A stretch of DNA of 64,000 nt from Nocardia ninae NBRC 108245 (GTDB taxonomy: Bacteria > Actinomycetota > Actinomycetes > Mycobacteriales > Mycobacteriaceae). The stretch covers positions 1 to 64,000 of the forward strand of contig NZ_BJXA01000003.1 in NCBI RefSeq assembly GCF_007990755.1, written 5' to 3'. A program made the translations under genes and the position numbers. The notes under the pieces are model-generated. The model worked only from the letters and a program-made list of their open reading frames with translations, was not told the origin of the DNA and did no database searches. Shown piece by piece: positions 23,929-33,557 of this stretch (the stretch's first letter is position 1; each line of letters opens with the position of its first letter).

Positions 23929-25983
23929 TCAGCCGCCGAACGCGGACTCGGGCGCCAGCGGCACGACCAGGCTCGACGGCCGGGCCGCGTCCCGATGGAG
24001 CTGCTGCGACGAACCGAGCAAACGCGGCAGATCGGTCGGAATGGGCATGGTCGACGGGAAGGTGCCGCTGGTGATCCGCAGGCGCAGTGCGTGTCCGGGT
24101 GCCAATCGGTAGAAGGTGGGGCGGATCTTGATCTCCAGCTTGGTCACCTCGCCGGGCGTCAGTAGCTGCTCCGCGTCCTTGCGGACCACGTGTTCCGGCG
24201 CGTAGATGGTGCCATCGGTTGCGCGCCAAGTCTTTTCATCGTTCAGCGTACGCTGGCTGGCCAACTGGGAGCCGCCGGTGATATTGACCGCCGAACCGTC
24301 CGGCGCGACATCGTCGAGCCACACCTGGAAAGCGGCGTCGGTGCTGGTCGAGGACGCGTACAGGGTGACGCTGCTCGGGCCGGCCAGCACGGTCGGCTCG
24401 GTCACCGGGTCCATCGTGTAGCGGCGGCCGGCCACCGGCTCCTGTACCCACTCTGTGCACGGGTTGTAGGCGTTGAACAGGCGGAACAGGAAGTCGAACA
24501 GGCCTGCGCTGTACTGACCGAGGCTCTGCCGGTTGCAGATGGAGTCGATGCCGGTGTAGTCGAGGCGATCCGACGCGTCCGCGACCGTGGGTGGTTGCGT
24601 GACGAGTCGATCGCCGTCGAAATACCGCTGCTGAACCGCCGCCTGCTCGAACGGATAACGCGCGGCGCTGACCGCCGTATTGTTCGGGTCGATCACATGA
24701 AGCGTTTTGTCTGTTTTGTCTATTCCATTCGGAATGTCCTTGAGCCACCGGTCGAACCAGGCAACCGTGATCATGTCGGTGTCCAACCGTGAGCCGGGCC
24801 CGAAGCCGAGGCCGACGTGGTACCACGGGCCCATCAGCAGCTGGAATCGTCCGTCGGGAGTCTGATCCGGCGCCATCGGCGCGAACTGGTCGCGGCCCGC
24901 GGCCAGGTTCTGCAGCTGGGAGTAGTTGCGCCACGGACCTTCCTGGTACAGGTCCCACAGGCCGCCGATCTGGTACATGGCGATGCCGTTCTCAACGACC
25001 TTGTTCAGGTCGGTCTCGAAGCGGCGGTCCTGCCACCACTGACCGTCGTAGGCCAGCGGGCCGCCGCCGTACGCCTCCAGCAGTAGCTTGATCGTGCTGT
25101 CCGAGGAGACGACCGCCTGGAGATGGTCGACGAGCGTCTTGATGAACATCTGCGGGGAGACCACCGCGGTCAGGAACGGGCCGATCAGGCTCAGATACGG
25201 CACCAGCACCGAGATGGCGGTGAGCAGGATCGGGCTCATCATGCCGTCGTGGCCGAGCACCTCGTTGAAGATGTTGTTCGGCATGGCCATCGGCACGATC
25301 GCCTTCAACGGCGAACCGGGCGCGACGGATTCGGCTGTGCGCAGGGCCGACAGCGCCGGGAACGAGTACCCGAACATGCCGACCTTGCCGTTGGAGCCGG
25401 GCAGTTTCGCGGCCCAGTCGACCAGCTGGGCGCCGTCGACGCCGTCCTGCTGGGACGCGGGGTTCCACGCGCCGGTCGAGCCGCCGGTGCCGCGCACGTC
25501 GGCGATCACCTCGATGTAGCCGCGCCGCACCAGCATGTCCTGAGCGCTGGTGGCCTGGTTGATGATTCGGCGCGCGTCCTTCAGCTGATCGGGCAGCGGG
25601 ATGTGCAGTGTGTCGATCACGCTGGTCACCGCCGCGGCGAGCGCGCTGGACACCGCGCCGTAGGTGGTGAAGTTGACGATGACCGGGAACTCACCCGCCG
25701 CGCGCTGACCGGTGGCGGGGTCGGTGGGGTAGCGCACCTCGGTCTGCAACTGGGTGCCGTCCGCGAGCGGAACGATATGTCCCAGTTCATAAGCGATGCC
25801 GTAGCGCTCGGGCGTCGGCTGATAGTCGGCGGGCAGGCCGAAGTTCGCGGGCGCGTTCGGAACCGGGCCTGAAGTAGGCACCGCGTTCGCGGCGGGTGTG
25901 AGCTGGATGATCAGGCCGACGGCGGTGATGGCGGCGACCGGCACAGCGCGGCGGAAGGTCCGCGCCCGGAATGCAATTCTCAA
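23929..25983 (-). CDS. Secreted CocE/NonD-family hydrolase (X-Pro dipeptidyl-peptidase-like)
   Basis: 684-aa alpha/beta hydrolase with an export signal (RTFRRAVPVAAITAVGLI, probable cleavage after ANA near residue 34). It has a catalytic domain and a C-terminal jelly-roll-like non-catalytic domain (EPTVLAGPSSVTLYASSTS onwards). The nucleophile is Ser207 in GMFGYSFPAL; family enzymes usually have G-x-S-Y/x-x-G, so GYSFP is a variant. GPWYHVG probably holds the catalytic His. TTG 25983 is the likely start. It acts outside the membrane on peptides or esters; the substrate is unknown. Confidence 0.82.
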   Translation of the reverse strand: MRIAFRARTFRRAVPVAAITAVGLIIQLTPAANAVPTSGPVPNAPANFGLPADYQPTPERYGIAYELGHIVPLADGTQLQTEVRYPTDPATGQRAAGEFPVIVNFTTYGAVSSALAAAVTSVIDTLHIPLPDQLKDARRIINQATSAQDMLVRRGYIEVIADVRGTGGSTGAWNPASQQDGVDGAQLVDWAAKLPGSNGKVGMFGYSFPALSALRTAESVAPGSPLKAIVPMAMPNNIFNEVLGHDGMMSPILLTAISVLVPYLSLIGPFLTAVVSPQMFIKTLVDHLQAVVSSDSTIKLLLEAYGGGPLAYDGQWWQDRRFETDLNKVVENGIAMYQIGGLWDLYQEGPWRNYSQLQNLAAGRDQFAPMAPDQTPDGRFQLLMGPWYHVGLGFGPGSRLDTDMITVAWFDRWLKDIPNGIDKTDKTLHVIDPNNTAVSAARYPFEQAAVQQRYFDGDRLVTQPPTVADASDRLDYTGIDSICNRQSLGQYSAGLFDFLFRLFNAYNPCTEWVQEPVAGRRYTMDPVTEPTVLAGPSSVTLYASSTSTDAAFQVWLDDVAPDGSAVNITGGSQLASQRTLNDEKTWRATDGTIYAPEHVVRKDAEQLLTPGEVTKLEIKIRPTFYRLAPGHALRLRITSGTFPSTMPIPTDLPRLLGSSQQLHRDAARPSSLVVPLAPESAFGG

Positions 25984-26525
25984 CTACCTGAACCTTTGCT
26001 GGCTGTGGTCGAAGCCGGGCGGCCGGCTACCCGTCCGCCGGCCGGTACCGCGGTTCGAGTGCCGGGTCGGGCCAACCCACCCCGGATTGTGTCCGGAGGT
26101 GCGGTGGCTACGCCTGACCTCATCGTCGCCCTTCAGCACAACGCATAAACGGGGTGCCGCAACACTGGCAATTCGCTAGAGGAGTCGACGAGTCTTTGGG
26201 AAAGTGCCTAAATTTGTGGTGCTCAGCGGGTTCGCAGGTGGCGCACTTAGACACGGCACAACGCCAGCGGGCTCTGAGGCGAGTCGCTGTTTGCGGTGCG
26301 CCGCTGGGGTAGCGGGTGGTGTCGGGAATTGCGGCGTCATGTCGGGGATTGCGGCGTGCTGCGGGGGATTGCAGTCTTGGTGCAGATTGCGGTGCGACGC
26401 GCGGATTGCAGTCTTGGTGCGGATTGCGGTGCGACGCGGGCGATTACGCGCAATGCCGTCCCGATTCGGCGCGTTGCAGCCGATCGCCGAATTGTGGCGC
26501 GTTATGGGCGGTGCGAAAGCGCGAA
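25984..26525. other. Non-coding region with iteron-like repeats
   Basis: 542 bp between the PucR gene and the CocE-type gene on the same strand. No credible gene is seen: open frames through it are antisense or repeat-driven. It contains the repeat array 26326-26429 and should hold the promoter of the hydrolase gene. Confidence 0.6.
26326..26429. repeat. Array of six G(G/A)ATTGC(G/A)G iterons including a 37-bp tandem duplication
   Basis: Nine-mers G/A-rATTGC-r-G start at 26326, 26346, 26366, 26384, 26403 and 26421, i.e. every 18-20 bp. Positions 26366-26402 are duplicated almost exactly at 26403-26439. The regular spacing suggests cooperative protein binding. Confidence 0.65.
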
Positions 26526-27698
26526 TTACGGTGCAAATGAGGCGGATTCGAGTCTCCTCGCCAGCCGTGCTGCCGACAGAGTCATGGCGTCGGCCGGGCG
26601 GTGCGGGTCGAGGCCGGTCAGCTCGTTTACCCGAGAAAGCCGGTAGGTCACCGTATTTCGGTGCACATTGAGCTGCCGGGCCGTCGCCAGCTGATTGAAG
26701 CCGCTGTCGACGAATACCTCGAGGGTTTCGGCGAGCATGGGCTGCGGGTCCAGCGGCGCGAGTACCGCCGCGAGTCCGGGGCGGGCCGCGTCGCTCACCG
26801 CGACCGTGTATTCGAACTGTAAATCCTGTCTGCGGCACAGGATTTCGCGCCGGGTGAGGCAGCGGCCCAGTTCGGCGAGTACCCGCGCCTCGGCGTACAT
26901 CGGCGGGATCGCGTCCTTGGTGCGGGCGGCGCCGACCCCCACCCAATACGGTGGCGGTTCGGCCGGTTCCTGGGCGGGCAGCCGCGCGGTGAGCCCGGAC
27001 AGGGTGGCCGAGCCGTCGTCACCCGCCTGCAACGGGATCAGCGCGGTCCAGCCGCCCGCGTCCAGCCGGAGGAACACCCCGGGAATCGCCTCCACCCGAT
27101 GCCGCAGCGCCGATGCCGGCCCGCCGCGGGTGCCGCACAGGCGGAACACCGCGACGAGGAAGGCGTCGGCCACCGGGATCACCGGATCGTTCGCCCACTC
27201 GACCGGGTCGCGGCCGGTGAGCAGCGCGTCGGCGATGCCGCGCCTGCGTTCCAGCAGCTCCCAGCGCGGGTCGTGCACGCGCTGGGTGGCCGCGGTGGCG
27301 ATCCGGGAGGTGACCAGCGTGACGTACTTCAGCAGCGCGAGCGAGGCATCGAAGAGCAGCTCGCGCTCGGCCGGGCCGGCCGAGGCGCGCAATCGCTCCC
27401 AGAGGAACGCCGCCCCGAACCGGTAGCGCTCCAGCACCTCGGGCAGCGGGGTGCCGTCGCGCAACCGATCCATCGCGAGCTCGACGAGTTCCCTGGTGTC
27501 CTCTTCCGACGGATCCTCGCCGCGGCGCAGATACTCGAAGAACAGGTCCACGTTGAGCTTGGTGCCCCGGGCGAAGTCGGTCTCCACCATGGATTGCGGC
27601 AGCCGCTGGTACGGCGGCAGCGCGGCGTAGAACGCTTCGAGAGTCGACGTGGTCCGTCGATGAAGATCGTCGAACACCCGAGTCCGCGATGGCATCAT
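26526..27698 (-). CDS. PucR/CdaR-type transcriptional regulator
   Basis: 390-aa regulator: an N-terminal RsbRD-like region, a central GGDEF-like domain characteristic of PucR/CdaR proteins (PYWVGVGAARTKDAIPPMYAEARVLAE) and the C-terminal PucR helix-turn-helix (FNQLATARQLNVHRNTVTYRLSRV). The start is ATG 27698 (or 27695), 20 bp after the acyl-CoA synthetase stop, so the two genes are probably one operon. It may bind the iteron array that follows it. Confidence 0.88.
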   Translation of the reverse strand: MMPSRTRVFDDLHRRTTSTLEAFYAALPPYQRLPQSMVETDFARGTKLNVDLFFEYLRRGEDPSEEDTRELVELAMDRLRDGTPLPEVLERYRFGAAFLWERLRASAGPAERELLFDASLALLKYVTLVTSRIATAATQRVHDPRWELLERRRGIADALLTGRDPVEWANDPVIPVADAFLVAVFRLCGTRGGPASALRHRVEAIPGVFLRLDAGGWTALIPLQAGDDGSATLSGLTARLPAQEPAEPPPYWVGVGAARTKDAIPPMYAEARVLAELGRCLTRREILCRRQDLQFEYTVAVSDAARPGLAAVLAPLDPQPMLAETLEVFVDSGFNQLATARQLNVHRNTVTYRLSRVNELTGLDPHRPADAMTLSAARLARRLESASFAP

Positions 27699-27718
27699 GC
27701 TGGTTCTTCTTCCCGGAC

Positions 27719-29524
27719 TTAGGTCGAGTACAAGGCCTCGATGGTATCTGTGTAGCCGCTGGAAATGGGCTTTCGCTTGAGTTTGCCAGTAGCGGTCAGG
27801 TAGTCGCTGCCGTTCTCCCATACCTCGGGGAGCACGATGTACTTCCTGATCTGTTCCACCCTGGACAGTTTGCTGTTCGCCGCGGCGATGCCCTCGTCGA
27901 TCGCGGTCAGGATCTGCGGGTCCTTCGCGAGCTCGGCGACGGTGCTGCCCGCCAGGTTGTGCCGCTGCGCGTAGGCGGCGGCCAGGTCGGGGTCGAGCAC
28001 CAGCAGCGCGGTGTTGAACGGCCGCTGCTCGCCGATCACCACCACCGTGCCGATCAGCGAGCAGTTGTCGGTGACCGTGTTCTCGATGTTGGCCGGCGAC
28101 ATGTTCTTGCCGGACGCGTTGATGATGAGCTCTTTTTTGCGGTCGATGATCGAGAGGTAACCGTCGCTGTCGATGCTGCCGATGTCGCCGGTGTGCAGCC
28201 AGCCGTCGCTGTCGATCGTCTCCGCGGTCTTCGCCGGGTCGCCCCGGTAGCCGCGCATCACCATCTTGCCGCGCACCAGCACCTCACCGTCGTCGGCGAG
28301 CTTGACCTCGGCACCCGGCAGCGGGGTGCCGACCGTGCCGATCTTGACCCGCTCCGGCGGGTTGAGCGTGGCGCCCGCAGTGCATTCGCTCATGCCGTAG
28401 CCCTCGCACAGCGGGATGCCGAGCCCGAGGAAGAACTCGTGCACCTCCGGCGGGATGGCGTTCGAGCCGGTGACCGCGATGCGGACCTGATCGAGGCCGA
28501 GCCCGGCGCGGATCGAGGTGAGCACCAGGCGATCGGCGAGCGCGTACTGGAGCCGATCGAGGGCGCCGAGGGGGCGGGCGTCGGAGGTGGCGCGGGCCTT
28601 CTTGCGGCCGACGTCGACCGCCCAGTGGATCAGGCGGCGCTTGACCGGCGACTCGGTCGCGAACCGTTCCTCCAGTGCGCCTTTGACTTTCACCCACACC
28701 CGGGGGACCCCGAGGAACACGCTCGGGTGCACCTCCGCCAAAGCCGTTGCCACCTGCTTGAAGTCGGGGACGGTGGTGATCTGGCAGCCCTCGAGCAGGG
28801 TCAGGTAATGCGCGAACCAGCGGTTGGCGGCGTGCGCGTCGGGCAGGTAGGAGATCACCCGGTCGTCGGGGCCGCCACCGCCGAATGTCTCCAGGACACG
28901 GGCGTTTTCGATGAAGTTGGTGTGGGTGAGTTCCACGCCCTTCGGCGGCCCGGTGGTGCCTGAGGTATAGACGACGGTGAGCAGATCGTCCGGCTGCACC
29001 TTGCGCCAGGCGGTGTCGAAATCGAAACCCTCGGCGGTGCGCTGTTCCAGGTCGGCCAGCGCGAGCGTGCCGTCGGGCGCCTCGTCCACGCAGATCACGT
29101 GCTCGACGTGGATGCCCTCGGCGGCGGCCTTGGCCACCGCCTCCAGGATCTTGGGCGCGAACTGCCGTTCGCAGACGACGGCCTTGTTGCGCGCGTTGCC
29201 GAACTGGTAGACGAGCAGGTCGACCGGGTTGGTGTTGTACACCGAGAACGGCGTCGCGCCGGTGTGCAGGATGGCGGTGTCGCAGAGGTGGAACTCGGGG
29301 CGGTTGGTCAGCATGATCGCGACCGTGTCGCCGGAGGTAATGCCCAGCGCGGCGAGCCCCGTCGCGATGGTTCGCACCCGTTCGCCGTACTCGCGCCAGG
29401 TGATGGAGACGGCACCGCCGAGGGTGCGCAGCGCGACCGCGTCCGGGTACTTCGCGACGTTTGACTGGAACGCCGCACACAGCGTGTCCGGGCGGGCGGC
29501 CGCCGGGACTGTCGATGAAACCAA
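27719..29524 (-). CDS. Long-chain acyl-CoA synthetase (FadD15-like)
   Basis: 601-aa AMP-forming ligase activating fatty acids to acyl-CoA. Seen: P-loop TVVYTSGTTGPPKGVELTH, GYGMSECTAGATL (the A5 motif), GWLHTGDIGSID (A7), DRKKELIINASGKNMSP (A8), and a C-terminal Lys in TGKLKRKP. The length and LC-FACS-type linker fit FAA1-class enzymes. TTG 29524 follows AGGTTAGG-like sequence. It could supply acyl-CoA to the PapA-like enzymes; this is contextual inference. Confidence 0.9.
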   Translation of the reverse strand: MVSSTVPAAARPDTLCAAFQSNVAKYPDAVALRTLGGAVSITWREYGERVRTIATGLAALGITSGDTVAIMLTNRPEFHLCDTAILHTGATPFSVYNTNPVDLLVYQFGNARNKAVVCERQFAPKILEAVAKAAAEGIHVEHVICVDEAPDGTLALADLEQRTAEGFDFDTAWRKVQPDDLLTVVYTSGTTGPPKGVELTHTNFIENARVLETFGGGGPDDRVISYLPDAHAANRWFAHYLTLLEGCQITTVPDFKQVATALAEVHPSVFLGVPRVWVKVKGALEERFATESPVKRRLIHWAVDVGRKKARATSDARPLGALDRLQYALADRLVLTSIRAGLGLDQVRIAVTGSNAIPPEVHEFFLGLGIPLCEGYGMSECTAGATLNPPERVKIGTVGTPLPGAEVKLADDGEVLVRGKMVMRGYRGDPAKTAETIDSDGWLHTGDIGSIDSDGYLSIIDRKKELIINASGKNMSPANIENTVTDNCSLIGTVVVIGEQRPFNTALLVLDPDLAAAYAQRHNLAGSTVAELAKDPQILTAIDEGIAAANSKLSRVEQIRKYIVLPEVWENGSDYLTATGKLKRKPISSGYTDTIEALYST

Positions 29525-29746
29525 GAACCTAACCTCTGCTAGCGAAGGGCTGAGGTCATCCCGATCGTCTGGGGGACGCGGATGACCTCATCGTCATCTA
29601 TCAGCAGAACGCATGAGCGAGTGTGTGCGCTAGCGGCAAACGCGCAGAGTGTGGCGCACGGCATTGTGCACTCGACCAAAGTTCGGGCTCTGGCGTCACT
29701 CGCGCCCAGCGGCGGGCTGCCGGTGTTCGGCCATCGAAGATCAGCA

Positions 29747-29792
29747 GAGTCGAATGGTCGCTAGTTGATCTTGGGCAACGACCATTCGACTC
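29747..29792 (-). terminator. Strong hairpin after the beta-helix gene
   Basis: Perfect 14-bp arms GAGTCGAATGGTCG (29747-29760) and CGACCATTCGACTC (29779-29792), 18-nt loop, with outer CCATCGA/TCGATGG arms at 29731-29737 and 29796-29802. The rest of the 29525-29807 gap shows nothing recognisable. Confidence 0.65.
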
Positions 29793-29807
29793 AGCTCGAT
29801 GGCAGGG

Positions 29808-31430
29808 TCAGCCGCAGATCGGCCAGGAGCCCGGATCCTCCAGGGGTAGGTTCGGCGCCGCCAGGGCGGCCTCGGTGGCGGGCGAGAAGCAGTTGCCGCC
29901 CGCGCTGCCGAGGCGGCCGCCGCCGAAGTCGACCACCGACCCCGCGCCGAGGGTGCTGTTGCGCTGGCTCAGCACTATGTCGCCACTGAAGCGCGACCGT
30001 TCCACCTTGCCGGTGAGCTCGGCCAGATCGCCGACGGTGTGTACCTGGAGGTCGGCCACCGCGGCATCGGTGACGGTGGTGTCGGCGATGTCGAAACTCA
30101 TGGTCGCCGTCGCGGGTGCGGGACCGCTGGGGGAGTAGGCGTAGATGCCGATGCCGTCGGCGCTGCATTGGCTGAGGTGGGCATTGCGCAGCGTCAGCGC
30201 GGTGGTGTTGTCCCGGCCGAAGCTGGCCGAGAACAGGCAGCTGCCGAGATTGCCCGGCACATACGGGTTCAGCAGGGCGGCGACGAAGCTGGAGCGCGAC
30301 GCGGTGAGGCCGTCGATGGTCATGACGTGGCGGGCGCCCTCGGCGCTCAGATTGAGGTTCTCCACGATATCGCCTGGGACATCGATGAATTCGCTATTGG
30401 TGAGGGTGACTTCACTGTCGGGGGTGCCGTTGCTGGTGACGAATTCGATTCCGTTGGCGGAGAAATGGCCGCCGCCGTGGCGATAACTGTTGCGGTCGAT
30501 GGTGATTCGCATACGGGCGCGCTCGGCCGCATTGACGAAAATGCCTTCGCTGTCGGCGGCGGCGTTGAGTGCGTCGTTGGCCGGAACCGCGATATTGCGC
30601 TGGGTGTTGCCGCGCACCGTGGCGGTCAGGGCGGAGGTTCCGGTGCTCTGCATGCCGACGGCGAGGACGGAGAGTTTGGCGAGACCCTGATTGATGTTCT
30701 CGGTCAGGTTGTCGGTGATGGCGGCGGTGACCTGTGCGGTGCCGGTGGTGCGGACGTCGATGCCGTCGCCGCACGCGGTGTCGCGCACGATGTTTCGCTC
30801 GATGGTCAGCGTGCTGGCGTCGGCGTCGGCGTCGATCATGATTCCGGCCCAGCCGTTGTTCAGTGCGACCACATTCGGCGCGACGGGGAGTGGCGTGCCG
30901 AACGGAACTCCGAGCATCGGCGGGAAGGGCTGCACCAGGAAGCCGTCGTGGCAGGCGCGATTGGTGGCGGCGACGGTGTTGCCCGCGACGACCGCGGTGC
31001 CGACATTGCGGCCGTAGATGCCGCCGCGCTGGGCGCCGGTGATGGTGAGGTCGCGGACTTCGGTGTTCGGGGCGAGGCGGACCGCGTCACTGTCGTTCGC
31101 GGTGGTCGTGTTGGCCACGGCCGCAACGCCGCCGGGGTCGTGACGGCCGAGTAGGCGCTGGCCCTGCTTCAGTGCTATACCGCCATCGAGCGGTGGGGTG
31201 CCGAGTGGCGCGGCCAGGACGACGATCGTGTCGCCGTCACCCGAAGCCTGCTGGACCGCCTGCAGTGTATTGAAAGGTGTTGCCTCCGTGCCATTCCCGC
31301 CAGCCATGGCCGTCGCGCTCACGTACCAGGTCCGGCCGGGCTCGGCGGACGCGTGCATCGGTGCCGTGCTGACGGTGAGCGCGCAGCAGAGCATGCTCGC
31401 CGCGGCGAGCTGCGGCGGAGACAGTTTCAT
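29808..31430 (-). CDS. Secreted right-handed parallel beta-helix repeat protein
   Basis: 540 aa with an N-terminal signal peptide (MKLSPPQLAAASMLCCALTV, cleavage near ASA). An N-terminal WYVSATAMAGGNGTEATPFNTLQAVQ segment is typical of surface beta-helix proteins, followed by PbH1-type coils such as GIYGRNVGTAVVAGNTVAAT and NNGWAGIMIDADADASTLTIERN. Such proteins often bind or cleave polysaccharide; no catalytic residues could be assigned. ATG 31430 has GGAAGG upstream. Single Cys residues scattered through the coils may form disulfides. Confidence 0.8.
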   Translation of the reverse strand: MKLSPPQLAAASMLCCALTVSTAPMHASAEPGRTWYVSATAMAGGNGTEATPFNTLQAVQQASGDGDTIVVLAAPLGTPPLDGGIALKQGQRLLGRHDPGGVAAVANTTTANDSDAVRLAPNTEVRDLTITGAQRGGIYGRNVGTAVVAGNTVAATNRACHDGFLVQPFPPMLGVPFGTPLPVAPNVVALNNGWAGIMIDADADASTLTIERNIVRDTACGDGIDVRTTGTAQVTAAITDNLTENINQGLAKLSVLAVGMQSTGTSALTATVRGNTQRNIAVPANDALNAAADSEGIFVNAAERARMRITIDRNSYRHGGGHFSANGIEFVTSNGTPDSEVTLTNSEFIDVPGDIVENLNLSAEGARHVMTIDGLTASRSSFVAALLNPYVPGNLGSCLFSASFGRDNTTALTLRNAHLSQCSADGIGIYAYSPSGPAPATATMSFDIADTTVTDAAVADLQVHTVGDLAELTGKVERSRFSGDIVLSQRNSTLGAGSVVDFGGGRLGSAGGNCFSPATEAALAAPNLPLEDPGSWPICG

Positions 31431-31736
31431 CGGGGCCTTCCGGATCGATCTCGACGGTGCCGCGCACCGCCGTGTGATCCAGCCCACCCCATCACCCGAC
31501 CGGGTGGTATCGGCAGAATGCCGAACCTGACGGTCGTTCTTTGTGCCGATGCCCGGTGCCGAACCCGCAGGTGGTGCCGAATCATGGTCCGCCCAAGCGA
31601 TTCACCTCCGATGCCGAGTGCGGCGTCGTATGGTGGATTCGGCGAGCCGGACCTGTCGCGACCTCTCGAGCGCGAACGATGGAATGGGCCCGCCTCGCCG
31701 ATCCGCGGATGCCGCGCGTGCGAGGAGTGAGTCGTG
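31431..31736. other. Divergent regulatory gap between the beta-helix gene and glnA
   Basis: About 300 bp with no gene. A small hairpin CGGCA-gaa-TGCCG lies near 31510. TATGGT at 31629-31634 is a candidate -10 for glnA. Nothing else recognisable. Confidence 0.5.
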
Positions 31737-33170
31737 ATGAAGCCGACTACCGAGGGAGTACTGGAGTACATCTGCGCGGAGGAAGTCGCCTACGTCGACA
31801 TCCGATTCTGCGATGTACCCGGTGTGCAGCAGCACTTCTCGATCCCGGCCGTCGCCTTCGGCGAGGACCTGGTGGAGAACGGGATCGCGTTCGACGGCTC
31901 GTCGGTGCGCGGGTTCCAGTCCATCCACGAGTCCGACATGCTGCTGTTCCCGGATCTGCGGACCGCCCGGCTCGATCCGTTCCGTGCGGCGAAAACGTTG
32001 AACATGAACTGCTTCGTGCACGACCCGCACACCCGTGAGGCCTACAGTCGCGACCCACGCAATGTCGCGCGCAAGGCCGAGGAGTATTTGCGGAGCACCG
32101 GGATTGCCGACACCGCCTACTTCGGCCCGGAAGCCGAGTTCTACATCTTCGATGCCGTTCGCTACGACACGAAGATGAACGGTGCCTTCTACGAGGTGGA
32201 TTCGGGGTCGGCGAGCTGGAACACCGGCCAGAAATACAACCCCGACGGCACGCTCAACCGTGGCTACAAGGTGCGCCCCAAGGGTGGCTACTTCCCGGTG
32301 GCGCCCTACGACGCCGAGGTCGACCTGCGCGACCGTATGTGCAGCAATTTGCAGAACGCGGGCTTCGAGTTGGAGAAGGGGCACCACGAGGTCGGCACCG
32401 CGGGCCAAGCCGAGATCAACTACAAGTTCAACACTTTGCTGGCCGCCGCCGACGATCTACAGCTGTACAAGTACATCATCAAGAACACCGCGTGGGCCGA
32501 GGGCCAGACCGTCACCTTCATGCCGAAGCCGCTCTTCGGGGACAACGGTTCCGGCATGCACGTGCACCAATCCTTGTGGCAGAACGGCGATCCGCTGTTC
32601 TACGACGAGGTTGGCTACGCCGGACTGTCCGACCTGGCGCGCCACTACATCGGCGGACTGCTGCGGCATGCGCCCTCACTGCTCGCCTTCACCAATCCCA
32701 CGGTGAACTCCTACAAACGGCTCGTCCCCGGCTACGAAGCGCCCGTCAACCTTGTCTACAGCCAGCGCAATCGTTCTGCGGCAGTACGCATTCCGGTCAC
32801 CGGAACCAGTCCGAAGGCCAAGCGGCTCGAGTTCCGCTGCCCCGACTCCTCCGGCAACCCCTACCTCTCCTTCGCCGCCATGCTGATGGCCGGCCTCGAC
32901 GGCATCCGCCGCAAGATCGAGCCCGCCGCCCCCATCGACAAGGACCTCTACGAACTGAGCCCCGAGGAATCCGCCGAGGTAACCCAGACCCCACCCAGCC
33001 TCGCCAGCGTCATCGACCGCCTGGAGGCCGACCACGACTACCTCACCGAAGGCAACGTCTTCACCGACGACCTCCTCGAAACCTGGATCCGCCTCAAGCG
33101 CGACACCGAAATAGCCGAAATCAACGTCCGCCCACACCCCTTCGAGTTCGAGCTCTACTTCGACGTGTGA
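31737..33170 (+). CDS. glnA: Glutamine synthetase, type I
   Basis: Makes glutamine from glutamate, ammonia and ATP as a dodecamer. Seen: [17 protein letters not shown], the flexible-loop [26 protein letters not shown], the metal-binding [40 protein letters not shown] and [11 protein letters not shown]. The adenylylation-type Tyr is present near residue 405 (DKDLYEL). GAGGAG sits nine nt before ATG 31737; GTG 31734 is also possible. About 477 aa, very close to mycobacterial GlnA1. Whether it is the main enzyme or a paralogue cannot be told here. Confidence 0.95.
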   Translation: MKPTTEGVLEYICAEEVAYVDIRFCDVPGVQQHFSIPAVAFGEDLVENGIAFDGSSVRGFQSIHESDMLLFPDLRTARLDPFRAAKTLNMNCFVHDPHTREAYSRDPRNVARKAEEYLRSTGIADTAYFGPEAEFYIFDAVRYDTKMNGAFYEVDSGSASWNTGQKYNPDGTLNRGYKVRPKGGYFPVAPYDAEVDLRDRMCSNLQNAGFELEKGHHEVGTAGQAEINYKFNTLLAAADDLQLYKYIIKNTAWAEGQTVTFMPKPLFGDNGSGMHVHQSLWQNGDPLFYDEVGYAGLSDLARHYIGGLLRHAPSLLAFTNPTVNSYKRLVPGYEAPVNLVYSQRNRSAAVRIPVTGTSPKAKRLEFRCPDSSGNPYLSFAAMLMAGLDGIRRKIEPAAPIDKDLYELSPEESAEVTQTPPSLASVIDRLEADHDYLTEGNVFTDDLLETWIRLKRDTEIAEINVRPHPFEFELYFDV

Positions 33171-33249
33171 GCGCGAAGTCCTGCCGCCCTGTGCCGCACA
33201 ACGAATCGTTGCGCTGACACGCGTGCGGATGTCAGAGCTTGGGCGACTC

Positions 33250-33531
33250 TCAGGCGACGTCGACGCCGCGCCAGAAGGCGACGTAGTCCTTGATCTGGGC
33301 TGCCTCCGGCTTGGGGTCGGGGTAGTACCAGGCTGCGTCCTCGTTGGTTTCACCGTCGACGACGACGGTGTAGTAGCTGGCGGTGCCCTTCCACGGGCAG
33401 AACGTGTGGGACTGCGACGGTTGGAAGAACTCGGTGTGTACCGAGTCGGGCGGGAAGTAGTGGTTGCCTTCGACGATGATCGTGTCGTCGCTGCTCGCGA
33501 GGATGCGACCCTGCCAGGTTGCCGTTGCCAT
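33250..33531 (-). CDS. DUF427 domain protein
   Basis: 93-aa single-domain protein with the DUF427 pattern WQGRILASSDDTIIVEGNHYFP, HTFCPWKGTASYYTV and AAWYYPDPKPEAAQIKDYVAFW. Function unknown. ATG 33531 lies six nt after CAGAAT, implying leaderless translation. Confidence 0.92.
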   Translation of the reverse strand: MATATWQGRILASSDDTIIVEGNHYFPPDSVHTEFFQPSQSHTFCPWKGTASYYTVVVDGETNEDAAWYYPDPKPEAAQIKDYVAFWRGVDVA

Positions 33532-33537
33532 GGTTCG

Positions 33538-33543
33538 ATTCTG
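33538..33543 (-). promoter_or_regulatory. -10 element for leaderless start of the DUF427 gene
   Basis: CAGAAT (minus strand) ends six nt before ATG 33531. Confidence 0.4.
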
Positions 33544-33557
33544 CCCGAATCGCGGGG

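Noticed and set aside
26176-26946. Minus-strand 256-residue ORF covering the iteron region
   Set aside because: Its upstream part is a frame shadow of the PucR gene and the rest reads through the repeats.
27689-28963. Long plus-strand open frame opposite the acyl-CoA synthetase
   Set aside because: Composition-driven shadow of a conserved gene; no ribosome binding site or recognisable domain.
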